50,401 nt of DNA from contig DCKB01000065.1 in NCBI GenBank assembly GCA_002320595.1, positions 16,934 to 67,334 of the forward strand, read 5' to 3'. Positions 16,451-24,502 of the stretch are shown here, one piece after another (the stretch's first letter is position 1; each line of letters starts with the position of its first letter). The translations under genes were made by a program, and so were the position numbers. Source of the stretch: Christensenella sp. UBA1685 (GTDB taxonomy: Bacteria > Bacillota > Clostridia > Christensenellales > CAG-138). The notes below the pieces were generated by a model, which had not been told where the DNA came from, did no database searches, and worked only from the letters and a program-made list of their open reading frames with translations.

Positions 16451-17944
16451 ATGAGGCCTTCTTTGCCCGAATTGAAAGAATATGCGAAGGGATACCAGCT
16501 TGTTCCTGTTTATAAAACGATAAAAGCAGGAGAAAAACAGCCCGTCGATCTTCTGCGCAAATTGAAAAATTACAGCCACAAACTGTTTATGCTGGAACAT
16601 ACGAATCACGATGCTGCGGGAAACGCTGTCTGGGACCGCTATTCATACCTTGGCTTTTCCCCTGCTCTTGCGGTTTCCTGCATTGAAAGGAAAGTAACCA
16701 TCGCAACTGCACAAGCATCCTTTTCGTTTGAAACCGATGCTCCTGCCGCTTTCCTGCGCGATATCGTTTCGCAGAACACGGCGCCGAAACTTCCGGGGCT
16801 GCCCCCATTCTTCGGCGGGTTTGCGGGGTATTTTTCCTATGAATATATCCATCTGAACGAGCCTACATGCCATTTTTGCACGGAAAATCGAGAGGGATAC
16901 CGCGATTTTGACCTGATGCTGTTCGACAAGCTGTATGTGTTTGACAGGGAGGACCAGGTCATATACCTGATCTGCACTATAGCGGCCGATCATTTGGAGC
17001 AGAATTACCATGAAGCGGAATATACGCTGAGCGAAATGGAGCGCATCCTTTCAGAGCCAAGCGAAAACACGGTGAAGCCGCTGCGCCTGCTGAGCGGGCT
17101 TTCGCCCATTTATCAAAAGGATGCATATATGCAAATGGTTGAAAAGGCCAAGCACTATATCCGCAAGGGCGATGTGGCGCAGATCGTTCTTACAAACGGG
17201 AAAAAGGCGCAGGCGGAAGGCAGCTTAATCGACACCTTCGATTATCTCCGGAAAACGGATCCGACGCGCTATATGTGCTTCCTGTCTTCCGACGATATGG
17301 AGGCGGCGATGGCCTCGCCCGAGCCGATCGCCAGGCTCCACAACGGCACCGTTATGACCGAGCGCCTCGCGGGAAGCTACCCGAGGGGAAAGACCCCGCA
17401 GGAGGACCGCGCGCAGGCGGAAGCGCTGCGAACGGATGCCAAAGCAATTGATGAGCACAACATGCTTGTGGATGATTCAAGAAATGAATTCGGATACGTC
17501 AGCAAGATCGGTACCGTCGATGTGAAGGGATATCTCAACGTTGTGCGCTGCTCGCGCGTCATGCATTTGGGTTCAACGATAACCGGGGAATTAAAGGAAG
17601 GGATGAATGCATTGGATGTTATCAATACCATCACGCCTTCCGGCGCGGTTTCCGGCGCGCCCAAAATCCGCTCATGTGAAGTCATCAACGAAATAGAACA
17701 GGAGCGCAGGGGGATTTATGGGTCTGCGGTCGGTTATATCGGCCTCGATGGCGATGCGGATTTCTTCGTTTTCATTCATTCCGCTTTCCTGAAGAACGGC
17801 GAGCTTACCGTCAGGGTAGGCGGAGGCATTGTGATTGACAGCGTGCCGGAAGAAGAATATAAGGAATGCCTGTTTAAAGCGGAAGCCATGCTCAATGCCA
17901 TTCAACTTGCATCGGAGGAAAAACAGAATGATTCTCTTAATTGA
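16451..17944 (+). CDS. TrpE/ADIC-synthase-like component I
   Basis: The 497-residue protein has the anthranilate synthase component I fold (WDRYSYLGFSP, GDVAQIVL, ERLAGSYPRG, SGAPKIRS). Gln244 in GDVAQIVL and Ala in LAGS (306-309) are the TrpE-type residues, fitting ammonia addition at C2, so the product should be 2-amino-2-deoxyisochorismate or anthranilate, not the PabB product. The LLES block that senses tryptophan in TrpE reads MLEH here (47-50), which hints at escape from feedback. The usual DLARNDLG reads DDSRNEFG and AGAGIV reads VGGGIV, so it is divergent. AAAGGA lies before ATG. It overlaps the amidotransferase gene by 17 bp. Confidence 0.85.
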   Translation: MRPSLPELKEYAKGYQLVPVYKTIKAGEKQPVDLLRKLKNYSHKLFMLEHTNHDAAGNAVWDRYSYLGFSPALAVSCIERKVTIATAQASFSFETDAPAAFLRDIVSQNTAPKLPGLPPFFGGFAGYFSYEYIHLNEPTCHFCTENREGYRDFDLMLFDKLYVFDREDQVIYLICTIAADHLEQNYHEAEYTLSEMERILSEPSENTVKPLRLLSGLSPIYQKDAYMQMVEKAKHYIRKGDVAQIVLTNGKKAQAEGSLIDTFDYLRKTDPTRYMCFLSSDDMEAAMASPEPIARLHNGTVMTERLAGSYPRGKTPQEDRAQAEALRTDAKAIDEHNMLVDDSRNEFGYVSKIGTVDVKGYLNVVRCSRVMHLGSTITGELKEGMNALDVINTITPSGAVSGAPKIRSCEVINEIEQERRGIYGSAVGYIGLDGDADFFVFIHSAFLKNGELTVRVGGGIVIDSVPEEEYKECLFKAEAMLNAIQLASEEKQNDSLN

Positions 17945-18506
17945 AAACTACGATGGCTGTGCGAATAACATCTATCAGCTGGCAGGGCAGTTAAACCCGG
18001 ATATTCAAATCGTCCGAAACGATCGGATTGGAGCGGAGGAGGTTCAGCGCATGAATCCTTCTCACATCATCCTTTCTGGGGGCAGCGTAGCGCCGGAAAA
18101 AGCCGGGAACGCAATGCGCATCGTGAAGGCTTTTACGGGCAGGATCCCGATTATGGGCATCTGCCTGGGCTATCGGATCATTTGCGCAGCCTATGGCGGG
18201 AAGTCCACCCAGATGGAGGAAATCGAGCAGGGAAAACGGGCTTTGATCAAAGTCGTGCACAGGACGGATCTGTTTCATGGAGTTCCGGATACGTTTTATG
18301 CAGGATTCTATCATTCCGAAACCGTTTTGGAAAAAGACATTCCGCAAGAATTTGATGTCATTGCCCGAAACGGGAACGACGTTGCCGGAATAGCGCATAA
18401 AACGGAGCCAACCTTTGGCTTGCAGTTCCATCCGGAATCGTTCCTTTCCGAGTATGGGAAAGAGATTATGCAGAACTTTTTGCTGCGCAGCGGGAACGGC
18501 GCATGA
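17928..18506 (+). CDS. TrpG/PabA-like glutamine amidotransferase
   Basis: The 192-residue class I amidotransferase releases ammonia from glutamine for the upstream synthase. The triad is present: Cys79 in GICLGYR, His168 and Glu170 in FHPES. The usual SPGPG oxyanion loop reads SGGSVAP and GVCLGHQ reads GICLGYR, so it is divergent like its partner. GGAGG lies nine bases before the ATG inside the end of the component I gene, which fixes a 17-bp overlap and translational coupling. It is the last gene of the operon; a terminator follows. Confidence 0.9.
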   Translation: MILLIENYDGCANNIYQLAGQLNPDIQIVRNDRIGAEEVQRMNPSHIILSGGSVAPEKAGNAMRIVKAFTGRIPIMGICLGYRIICAAYGGKSTQMEEIEQGKRALIKVVHRTDLFHGVPDTFYAGFYHSETVLEKDIPQEFDVIARNGNDVAGIAHKTEPTFGLQFHPESFLSEYGKEIMQNFLLRSGNGA

Positions 18507-18565
18507 CGGGGCGCAAATGGCGTCAACCGGGCATGCACTTTACATAATCTAAAGTAAAAGAGCCG

Positions 18566-18606
18566 AAAACCTTGCCAATGCCCAACGGGGCGGGCAAGGT
18601 TTTTTG
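18566..18606 (+). terminator. Operon terminator after the amidotransferase gene
   Basis: AAAACCTTGCC pairs with GGCAAGGTTTT, and the 3' arm runs into six T. On the minus strand it also gives a T-rich arm and could serve mutY. Confidence 0.9.
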
Positions 18607-18671
18607 TTGTCCGCACAGGAGTGGATGCACGCTTGCCCATAGCCGCCGCTTTTGCATGCGTGGAATGCCGG

Positions 18672-19760
18672 TCAGCCCTTGCGGGATAAGCGGAGCGCCT
18701 TCTGAAATGCGGAGGGCAGCGCATATGTGCCCGAAAGCCCGGCTGCATCCGCCCAGACGAGACCTTCCGGCGCGGCACCGTCCGGCGCGGCACCGTCCGG
18801 CGCGGCACATTCCATGCGGTAACATGTCATATGCCACTCCACGTGCGTGAACACGTGGGTGTATTCCGCGGAAGCGGTGAGGCGGAGCGGCTTTGCACCA
18901 AAGCTCTCCGCAAGCGAAGCGGCCTCCTGCGGCGAATGCACGCCGGGAACATTCGGAAGCTCCCAGAGGCCCGAAAGAAGGCCGTGCTCTGGGCGCTTGC
19001 AGAGCGCCGTTCGCCCATCCTCCGAAACGAGCAGCAGCACCGTGCGGTCTTCTCTGCGGCGCGGCTGCTTTTTTGCGCGCACGGGCAGGCTTTTTGCCGT
19101 GCCGCGCGCCCGGCCGAGGCAAAGGGATGCGGCCGGGCAGCAGCCGCACAGCGGCGCGCCGTTGGGCAGGCAGACCGTTGCGCCAAGCTCCATCAGCGCC
19201 TGTGTGAACGCGCCGCATTGCCCGGACGGGTAAGCTGCGGCCAGCGTTGCGCGGAGCGCCCGCTTCGATTCTGGCGCGTCTACACAGTCTCCGCAATCCG
19301 CAAGGCGCGCGGCGATGCGCAGCACATTGCCGTCGATGGCGGGCGTGGGCAGATCAAAGCAGATCGAAGCAATCGCGCCGGCGGTATACTCCCCGATTCC
19401 GGGCAGCGCGCGCAGCGCGGCATAGCTTTCGGGGAATTTGCCGCCGTATTCGCGCACGAGGATCCCGGCCGCGCGCTTGAGGTTGCGCGCGCGGCTGTAA
19501 TAGCCCAAGCCTTCCCAAAGTTTGAGCAGGCGTTCTTCCTCCACGGCGGCAAGGGCGGCCACATCCGGAAGCGCGGAAAGGAAGCGCGCGTAATAGCCAA
19601 GCACAGCCGCAACGCGCGTCTGCTGCAGCATGATTTCGGAGATCCAAACGCGGTAAGGCTCGCGCGTTTCACGCCAGGGGAGCGGCCGCGCGGCGGAAGC
19701 ATACCAAGGCAGCAGGAGCGCGGGAAGCGCCCCGAACGGGAAGGAGGAGAAGCTGCTCAT
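18672..19760 (-). CDS. mutY: A/G-specific adenine DNA glycosylase MutY
   Basis: The 362-residue enzyme removes adenine mispaired with 8-oxoguanine. It has WISEIMLQQTRV, the helix-hairpin-helix LPGIGEYTAGAIAS with the catalytic Asp in TPAIDGNVLR, an Fe-S cysteine set (CLPNGAPLCGCCPAASLC), and a C-terminal NUDIX-like domain (GLLSGLWELPN). The C-terminal region holds a three-copy AAPDG repeat. The start at 19760 has AAGGAG upstream and overlaps the HAD gene stop (ATGA), so the two are one operon. Confidence 0.95.
   Translation of the reverse strand: MSSFSSFPFGALPALLLPWYASAARPLPWRETREPYRVWISEIMLQQTRVAAVLGYYARFLSALPDVAALAAVEEERLLKLWEGLGYYSRARNLKRAAGILVREYGGKFPESYAALRALPGIGEYTAGAIASICFDLPTPAIDGNVLRIAARLADCGDCVDAPESKRALRATLAAAYPSGQCGAFTQALMELGATVCLPNGAPLCGCCPAASLCLGRARGTAKSLPVRAKKQPRRREDRTVLLLVSEDGRTALCKRPEHGLLSGLWELPNVPGVHSPQEAASLAESFGAKPLRLTASAEYTHVFTHVEWHMTCYRMECAAPDGAAPDGAAPEGLVWADAAGLSGTYALPSAFQKALRLSRKG
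18766..18810. repeat. 15-bp tandem repeat inside mutY
   Basis: TCCGGCGCGGCACCG is repeated three times in tandem, giving three AAPDG/AAPEG units in a linker near the MutY C-terminus. It keeps frame and may vary in number by slippage. Confidence 0.85.
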
Positions 19761-20542
19761 ACGCGCTCCTTTTGCCCAAGGATGTGCGCGGCAGCCTCTG
19801 CGAACCCAGCTCCGCCCGGGAGCGAGGCCACATACGGCGGAAGATGCGCCATGCGTGCGGCAAAGGGGGCGATGTTTGCCACCGCGCACGCAAGCGGGAA
19901 CGCGGAAAACATCGGTTCATCGTTCGGGGAATCCCCGAAAAAAATGCTTTGTGAAACGGCGTCTTCCCGCAGCACTTCGCGGAAGAACAGCTCCGCCATG
20001 GAGCGTTTGTCGTAATCGCCGAACCATGCGTTCACGTGGATGGAGCTGATCTTTGCATGCGCGCCCCGCGCTTCGCATACGCGGCGGATTTCCTCTGCGG
20101 CGGAAAGGGGAAGGCGCGGCGCGTCCTCGCAAAAGTCGATGGCAAGGTCGTATTTGCGGCAGAACTGATCCCGTGCGATGCGGCAGCCCGGCACGGCGGC
20201 GAGCACGGCATCCCGCAGAGCGGTAAGGTGGGCCTGCGCATCCGCAGGGGCGTTCGGGTGGGTAAACGTTTCCGGCCGCCCGCCGCGCACGCAATGCAGC
20301 ACGAACGCCCCGTTTTCCCCGATGACGGCGCAAACCGGCCATTGGCGGAGAATGAGGTCGCACCAGCCGGCAGGCCGCCCGGTGACGGGAATGAGCCGGA
20401 GGCCCGCATCCGCAAGCGCCCATAAGGCGGAATACGCCTGCGCGGTGAGCTTGCCCGCAGTGGTGATGGTATCGTCGATATCGAACAGGACAAAGCGGAT
20501 GCGCGCGGCTTCCGCAGGGGTCATTTCCAAAACAGGGCGCAT
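19757..20542 (-). CDS. HAD-superfamily (class IIB) phosphatase
   Basis: The 261-residue protein has HAD motif I DIDDTIT, motif II near PVTGRPAGW and motif IV FFGDSPNDEPMF, with a class IIB cap. Such enzymes dephosphorylate sugar phosphates or phosphoglycerate derivatives; the substrate is not evident. CGGAGG lies before ATG and a promoter is visible upstream. It shares an operon with mutY. Confidence 0.85.
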   Translation of the reverse strand: MRPVLEMTPAEAARIRFVLFDIDDTITTAGKLTAQAYSALWALADAGLRLIPVTGRPAGWCDLILRQWPVCAVIGENGAFVLHCVRGGRPETFTHPNAPADAQAHLTALRDAVLAAVPGCRIARDQFCRKYDLAIDFCEDAPRLPLSAAEEIRRVCEARGAHAKISSIHVNAWFGDYDKRSMAELFFREVLREDAVSQSIFFGDSPNDEPMFSAFPLACAVANIAPFAARMAHLPPYVASLPGGAGFAEAAAHILGQKERV

Positions 20543-20577
20543 GATGCCTCCGAATCTTTCACGAATTTGCTGTTTCC

Positions 20578-20606
20578 ATTAAAGCACACGCGCAGCCAAA
20601 AGTCCA
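20578..20606 (-). promoter_or_regulatory. Promoter of the HAD-mutY operon
   Basis: On the minus strand TGGACT (20601-20606), 17 bases and TTTAAT (20578-20583) lie 36 bases from the start codon. Confidence 0.55.
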
Positions 20607-20628
20607 CGCATGCGCGCAGGAACGCCAT

Positions 20629-20696
20629 TTTACATACATTTAACACTGGACAATGATTTTTTTATTCCCGCTTGACATTTTATGATGATATAATCA
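20629..20696 (+). promoter_or_regulatory. Phosphate permease promoter region with PhoP-like repeats
   Basis: TTTACA (20629-20634) and TTAACA (20640-20645) are direct repeats 11 bases apart, the spacing of Gram-positive PhoP boxes. Downstream are TTGACA (20672-20677) and TATAAT (20690-20695), but their spacing is too short to be used together, so the exact promoter is unclear. Confidence 0.4.
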
Positions 20697-20741
20697 AATT
20701 GAGAGAAAATGAGTAAAGAGAATGTAAGAACGGAGTAAATT

Positions 20742-21791
20742 ATGACGATCCCCCTGACAGACTTTCTTTCGCAGGTGTTCAGCAATCCCATGCTGGCCGT
20801 GACCGTGGCGCTCACGCTTGGCGTGATCATGGTAAACGGCTGGACGGATGCGCCCAACGCCATTGCAACCTGCGTATCCACGCGCTCCATGCGCGCGCCC
20901 AACGCCATCATTATGGCGGCGGTGTTCAACTTCCTCGGCGTGCTCGTGATGACGCTCATCAACTCCAAGGTGGCCATGACCATTTACAACATGGTGGACT
21001 TTGGCGGCAACACGCATGAGGCAACCGTTGCCCTCTGCGCGGCGCTGTTCGCCATCGTGGTATGGGCGACCGCGGCGTGGGCGTTCGGCATCCCCACAAG
21101 CGAGAGTCATGCGCTCATCGCAGGGCTTTCCGGCGCGGCCATCGCGCTGCATTCGAGCCTTGACGGAATCAACTTTTCCGAATGGGTGAAGGTGCTTTAC
21201 GGCCTTGCGCTCTCCACTGTGCTTGGGTTCGGGACAGGCTTTGCCGCAACGCGGCTTACAGAGCGCTGCTGCCGGAACCTGAACCGAAGGAAAACGACAG
21301 CCTTTTTTAAAAAAGCGCAGATTGCGGGCGGCGCGGGCATGGCGTTTATGCATGGCGCGCAGGATGGGCAAAAGTTTATGGGCGTGTTTCTGCTCGGCAT
21401 CTTCCTTGTGAACGGGCAAACGGCCACGGAATTCAGCGTGCCGATGTGGCTGATGGTGCTCTGCTCGGTGGTGATGGCGCTTGGCACCAGCATCGGCGGC
21501 TACCGCATCATCAAATCCGTAGGCATGGATATGGTCAAGCTTCAGCCCTATCAGGGCTTTGCGGCGGATGCGGGCGCAACGCTCTGCCTGCTGCTTTCCT
21601 CGCTCACCGGCATCCCCGTGAGCACCACGCACACGAAAACCACCGCCATCATGGGCGTTGGCGCATCGCGCAGGCTTTCGGCCGTGAACTGGAAGATCGT
21701 CGGCGAGATGGCGCTCGCCTGGGTGCTGACTTTCCCCGGCTGCGGTTTGCTTGGCTTTGTAATGGCCAAGCTGTTCATGTGGATATTTTAA
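20742..21791 (+). CDS. pit: PiT-family inorganic phosphate permease
   Basis: The 349-residue membrane protein has the two PHO4 repeats: N-terminal GWTDAPNAIATCVSTRSM (in place of the usual GANDVAN) and C-terminal VSTTHTKTTAIMGVGASRR, plus GIPTSESHALIAGLSG. It carries phosphate (or metal-phosphate) by proton or sodium symport. The downstream gene is its usual DUF47 partner with a 28-bp gap. Confidence 0.92.
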   Translation: MTIPLTDFLSQVFSNPMLAVTVALTLGVIMVNGWTDAPNAIATCVSTRSMRAPNAIIMAAVFNFLGVLVMTLINSKVAMTIYNMVDFGGNTHEATVALCAALFAIVVWATAAWAFGIPTSESHALIAGLSGAAIALHSSLDGINFSEWVKVLYGLALSTVLGFGTGFAATRLTERCCRNLNRRKTTAFFKKAQIAGGAGMAFMHGAQDGQKFMGVFLLGIFLVNGQTATEFSVPMWLMVLCSVVMALGTSIGGYRIIKSVGMDMVKLQPYQGFAADAGATLCLLLSSLTGIPVSTTHTKTTAIMGVGASRRLSAVNWKIVGEMALAWVLTFPGCGLLGFVMAKLFMWIF

Positions 21792-21819
21792 ATGAGTTCA
21801 GATAAAGGAGCAAACAAAC

Positions 21820-22443
21820 GTGAAACAGTCCAGAGATCAATATTATTTTGAAACCATGGCGCGCTGCGCGGAATTCGGCAGAAGGGCCGCCGCATATTTG
21901 CAGGAATCGCTCGATGGGTTCGACACCGCAACGCTCGGCGCGCGCATGGAGGCTATGCATGCCATCGAGCATGATGCGGATATGCTCAAGCACGACATGA
22001 TGGAGCGCCTTGGCCGGGAATTCATGACGCCCATTGAACTGGAGGATCTTGTGGCGCTCTCACAGGAGCTTGACAACGTGGTGGACTGCATCGACGATGT
22101 CATGCAGCGCATCTATATCCACAACGTTACCGCCATGCGGGATGATGTGCCGGAGCTTGCGGCGCTGCTTGTGCGCTGTGCGGAAGCGCTGTGCGGCGCG
22201 GTGGGCGAGCTTGCAAATTTCCGCAAATCCGAAACGATCCGCCCGGCAATTGTGGATGTGAACTCCCTTGAAAGCGAAGCGGACGGGCTGTATCTCAAGG
22301 CCATGCGCAGGCTTTACACCACGGAGACGAACCCCATCACCGTCATAAGCTGGACGCACCTTTACGATGGCCTGGAAAACTGCTTCGATGCCTGTGAGCA
22401 TGCGAGCGATGTGATCGAAAGCGTTATCATGAAAAACAGCTGA
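21820..22443 (+). CDS. DUF47/PhoU-like protein, partner of the PiT permease
   Basis: The 207-residue, all-helical protein of the PhoU-like family (TIGR00153/DUF47 type) shows MHAIEHDADMLKHDMMERLGREFMTPIELEDL and a second half with VNSLESEADGLYLKAM and DACEHASDVIESVIMK; the E-x-x-D motifs bind metal in PhoU relatives. It is thought to regulate the PiT carrier. AAAGGAG precedes the GTG at 21820. Confidence 0.9.
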   Translation: MKQSRDQYYFETMARCAEFGRRAAAYLQESLDGFDTATLGARMEAMHAIEHDADMLKHDMMERLGREFMTPIELEDLVALSQELDNVVDCIDDVMQRIYIHNVTAMRDDVPELAALLVRCAEALCGAVGELANFRKSETIRPAIVDVNSLESEADGLYLKAMRRLYTTETNPITVISWTHLYDGLENCFDACEHASDVIESVIMKNS

Positions 22444-22470
22444 GCCTGACGAAAAAGTGGATATTAAAAA

Positions 22471-22763
22471 GCAATCCTCCGCCGCGGCTTGCACCGGCAG
22501 GGGATTGCCGTATCCCTGCGGGAATAAGAACAACCCTCAGTCGCCTGCGGCGACAGCTCCTTTCAGAAAGGAGCCTTTTTTGTTACCGCTTCCCGAAAGC
22601 CCCCTTTAGAAAGGGGGGGCGGAGCCGAGCGCCGCCAGTGGCGGATGCAGCGAGGCGGAAGCCCAATGAGCAAGGGAGCGCAAGGAAGCCGCTCCTGCGG
22701 CAACGCGGCGCGACCTTTGCGAATTGTGGGCAATCCCCGTGACCCTGACGGGGGATTGCCGTA
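22471..22763. repeat. MITE-like intergenic repeat, copy A (divergent)
   Basis: It carries the shared family blocks: CAACCCTCAGTCGCC left end (22531), GCTCCTTT/AAAGGAGC hairpin followed by T6 (22556-22582), CCCCTTT/AAAGGGGG hairpin, and a GACGGGGGATTG right end near 22759. The centre is longer than in other copies. The first hairpin probably terminates the phosphate operon. Confidence 0.75.
22556..22581 (+). terminator. Terminator inside repeat copy A
   Basis: GCTCCTTT-CAG-AAAGGAGC stem followed by C and six T, 113 bp after the PhoU-like gene. Confidence 0.75.
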
Positions 22764-22795
22764 AGCAGCGGCGGAAGGGCATATTATTACACCGA

Positions 22796-22838
22796 AAGCG
22801 GTTCAAAAATACAACTCCTTCGGGTTATAGAACCGCTT
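22796..22838. promoter_or_regulatory. Inverted repeat upstream of small regulator gene
   Basis: AAGCGGTTC and GAACCGCTT are perfect 9-bp arms 25 bases apart, with AT-rich TTGACATATTATAAAAG just downstream. The arrangement suggests an operator or structured leader for the RHH-like gene. Confidence 0.4.
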
Positions 22839-22883
22839 CCATGTTTGACATATTATAAAAGCATGCAAGGAAATGCGAGGTGC

Positions 22884-23165
22884 ATGCTCGTGTTTAAAAT
22901 CGAAAATGAATTCAAAAACGCTACGGTCGCGCGAACGGTTCGTTTTACCGAGGCGCTTTTTGACAGGCTCAATCATCTGGCGCAAGAGAATAGCATATCC
23001 TTTAATTTACTCGTGCTTCAATGCTGCAAATATGCGTTGGATCACGTGGCAACGCCTACACACACGGAATCCAGCATGGAATGCGCAGCGGGAGATTATG
23101 TTTACAGGGATAAACCAGACCAGACTGAAAGGAGCGAACAGAATGCATCCCGACACCGGCTTTGA
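22884..23165 (+). CDS. Small ribbon-helix-helix-like regulator
   Basis: The 93-residue protein has an N-terminal block VARTVRFTEALFDRLNHLAQENSISFNLLVLQCCKYALDHV that fits a beta strand plus two helices of the ribbon-helix-helix kind. The tail is polar and looks disordered. The start is uncertain: ATG 22884 has AAGGAAA 11 bases upstream. Its end overlaps the next gene by 23 bp. The same pairing, RHH protein plus small acidic protein, occurs again near 42.4 kb, there in divergent orientation. Confidence 0.6.
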   Translation: MLVFKIENEFKNATVARTVRFTEALFDRLNHLAQENSISFNLLVLQCCKYALDHVATPTHTESSMECAAGDYVYRDKPDQTERSEQNASRHRL

Positions 23166-23367
23166 CGATGTTTTTGAGATGGTCGCAGCAGAGGAAGGCG
23201 TGAGCGTGGAAGCCGTGCGCGCAGAAATCGCACGCGCGATGCAGGACGCCATGAACAGCAGCGACCCGGCGGTTCAGGCGCATTGGCGCAGCATGAAGAA
23301 GGCGGGGGAAACGCCCACGCCGGAAGAAATGTTCTGCTACCTGCTCCGGCTTATGGCGGATGCATAA
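23143..23367 (+). CDS. Small acidic helical protein, related to the 42.6-kb gene
   Basis: The 74-residue protein with FEMVAAEEGVSVEAVRAEIARAMQDAM, SSDPAVQAHW and GETPTPEEMFCYLLRL. It matches the product at 42609-42829 block for block. Similar short proteins in Clostridia are sometimes labelled Spo0A-C-like; I cannot confirm that. AAAGGAG lies before ATG. Function unknown; it is probably co-expressed with the RHH-like regulator. Confidence 0.75.
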   Translation: MHPDTGFDDVFEMVAAEEGVSVEAVRAEIARAMQDAMNSSDPAVQAHWRSMKKAGETPTPEEMFCYLLRLMADA

Positions 23368-23370
23368 GAA

Positions 23371-23400
23371 AAAGGGCGCTCCTTGCGAAGCGCCCTTTGT
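23371..23400. terminator. Bidirectional terminator
   Basis: AAAGGGCGCT and AGCGCCCTTT form a 10-bp stem with T tails on both strands, between the convergent small gene and rplL. Confidence 0.88.
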
Positions 23401-23415
23401 TTGCGGCTTGAAAGC

Positions 23416-23784
23416 TTATTTGACTTCCACGGTCGCGCCGACTTCCTTGAAGGTGGCAACGATCTTCTCGCACTCTTCCTTGGAGATGCCTTCCTTGAGG
23501 GGCTTCGGAGCACCATCGACGAGCTCCTTGGCTTCCTTCAGGCCGAGGCCGGTCAGTTCGCGCACAGCCTTGATGACCTTGATCTTCTCGGAACCGACGT
23601 CCTTAAGGATCGCGTCAAACTCGGTCTTTTCTTCCACGGCTTCAGCAGCCTGGGCGGGACCCGCAACGGCCACGGCGGTGGCGGCGGCGGAAACGCCAAA
23701 TTCTTCTTCAAGGGCCTTAACGAGCTCGGAGAGCTCAAGAACGGTCATCGCCTTAATATCGGCAATCAGTTGCTCTTTATTCAT
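23416..23784 (-). CDS. rplL: 50S ribosomal protein L7/L12
   Basis: The 122-residue stalk protein has an N-terminal dimerisation domain, an Ala-rich hinge (VAVAGPAQAAEAVEEKTEF) and the conserved C-terminal factor-binding domain (KIKVIKAVRELTGLGLKEAKELVDGAPK). GGAGG precedes ATG. It follows rplJ by 53 bp in the same transcript. rpoB-rpoC do not follow, unlike the common gene order. Confidence 0.98.
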   Translation of the reverse strand: MNKEQLIADIKAMTVLELSELVKALEEEFGVSAAATAVAVAGPAQAAEAVEEKTEFDAILKDVGSEKIKVIKAVRELTGLGLKEAKELVDGAPKPLKEGISKEECEKIVATFKEVGATVEVK

Positions 23785-23837
23785 TGTGATATATCCTCCT
23801 GTAAGTATTTTTTAAAGTAAGTTGCGTCTGTTGCCGG

Positions 23838-24362
23838 TTATTCCGCATCGGCAGCGGGAGCGCCTTCGCCCTTTTGCTTTGCGATCTGATCGAGCACGAT
23901 CGCAAGGCCGGAGATGGGGCTCATCATGCTGCCCAGCAAGCGCGCGAGAAGCACCTCGCGGGAGGGCAGATCGGCCAGAGCGTTCATCGCCGCAGCGTCG
24001 GACACAACGCCGTTGATGATGCCGCCCTTCATTTCGCATTTCTTGTACTTCTTGATGGCCTCCTTGAGGATCTTCGCCGGAGCGACCGCATCGTCATACC
24101 CGAACGCGAACGCGGAAGGTCCCTTCAGGTAATCGTGGATTTTCTCGTCGATGCCGTCTTCCCGCGCAGCGCGCTCAACGATGGAGTTCTTCAGAACCAC
24201 ATATTCAACGCCAGCTTTGCGCATCTCGGAACGCAGCGCAGTGACTTCCTCAACGGTCAGTCCGCGGTAATCGAACACGACCATGGATTGCGACTTTGCG
24301 ATCTTTTCTTTGATGTCCGCAACCTGCTGGGCCTTCATTTCAATGATTTTAGCATTTGCCAT
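23838..24362 (-). CDS. rplJ: 50S ribosomal protein L10
   Basis: The 174-residue stalk base protein: MVVFDYRGLTVEEVTALRSEMRKAGVEYVVLKN at the N-terminus and LASREVLLARLLGSMMSPI-like block near the C-terminus, which binds L12 dimers. The start at 24362 has AAGGAGGTG upstream. An L10 leader precedes it, giving autogenous control of both stalk proteins. rplK-rplA are not next to it. Confidence 0.97.
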   Translation of the reverse strand: MANAKIIEMKAQQVADIKEKIAKSQSMVVFDYRGLTVEEVTALRSEMRKAGVEYVVLKNSIVERAAREDGIDEKIHDYLKGPSAFAFGYDDAVAPAKILKEAIKKYKKCEMKGGIINGVVSDAAAMNALADLPSREVLLARLLGSMMSPISGLAIVLDQIAKQKGEGAPAADAE

Positions 24363-24384
24363 GGTTTTCACCTCCTTCAAAAAT

Positions 24385-24455
24385 AAATCCCCTGCCGAGA
24401 GACAGGGGACGAAAGCACGCAAAAAACTTGCGAAACCTCACCTCGGCGGGATATT
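24385..24455 (-). ncRNA. Ribosomal protein L10 leader
   Basis: The minus-strand leader holds GAGGTGAGGTTTCGC, a loop-rich middle, and a CCCCTGTCTCTCGGCAGGGG hairpin followed by ATTTATTTTTG, the layout of L10 leaders in Gram-positive bacteria. Binding of the L10-L12 complex would favour the terminator-like hairpin. Confidence 0.7.
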
Positions 24456-24502
24456 AAGCCTTGCGGCACCTGCTGTCTTCGGCATATTCAATTCCGAGGG
24501 TT

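Noticed and set aside
18766..18810. Short regular repeats that could suggest a CRISPR array
   Set aside because: They are contiguous 15-bp repeats without spacers, in frame inside mutY.
18831..20015. 394-codon plus-strand ORF
   Set aside because: Antisense to mutY and the HAD phosphatase, both well supported.
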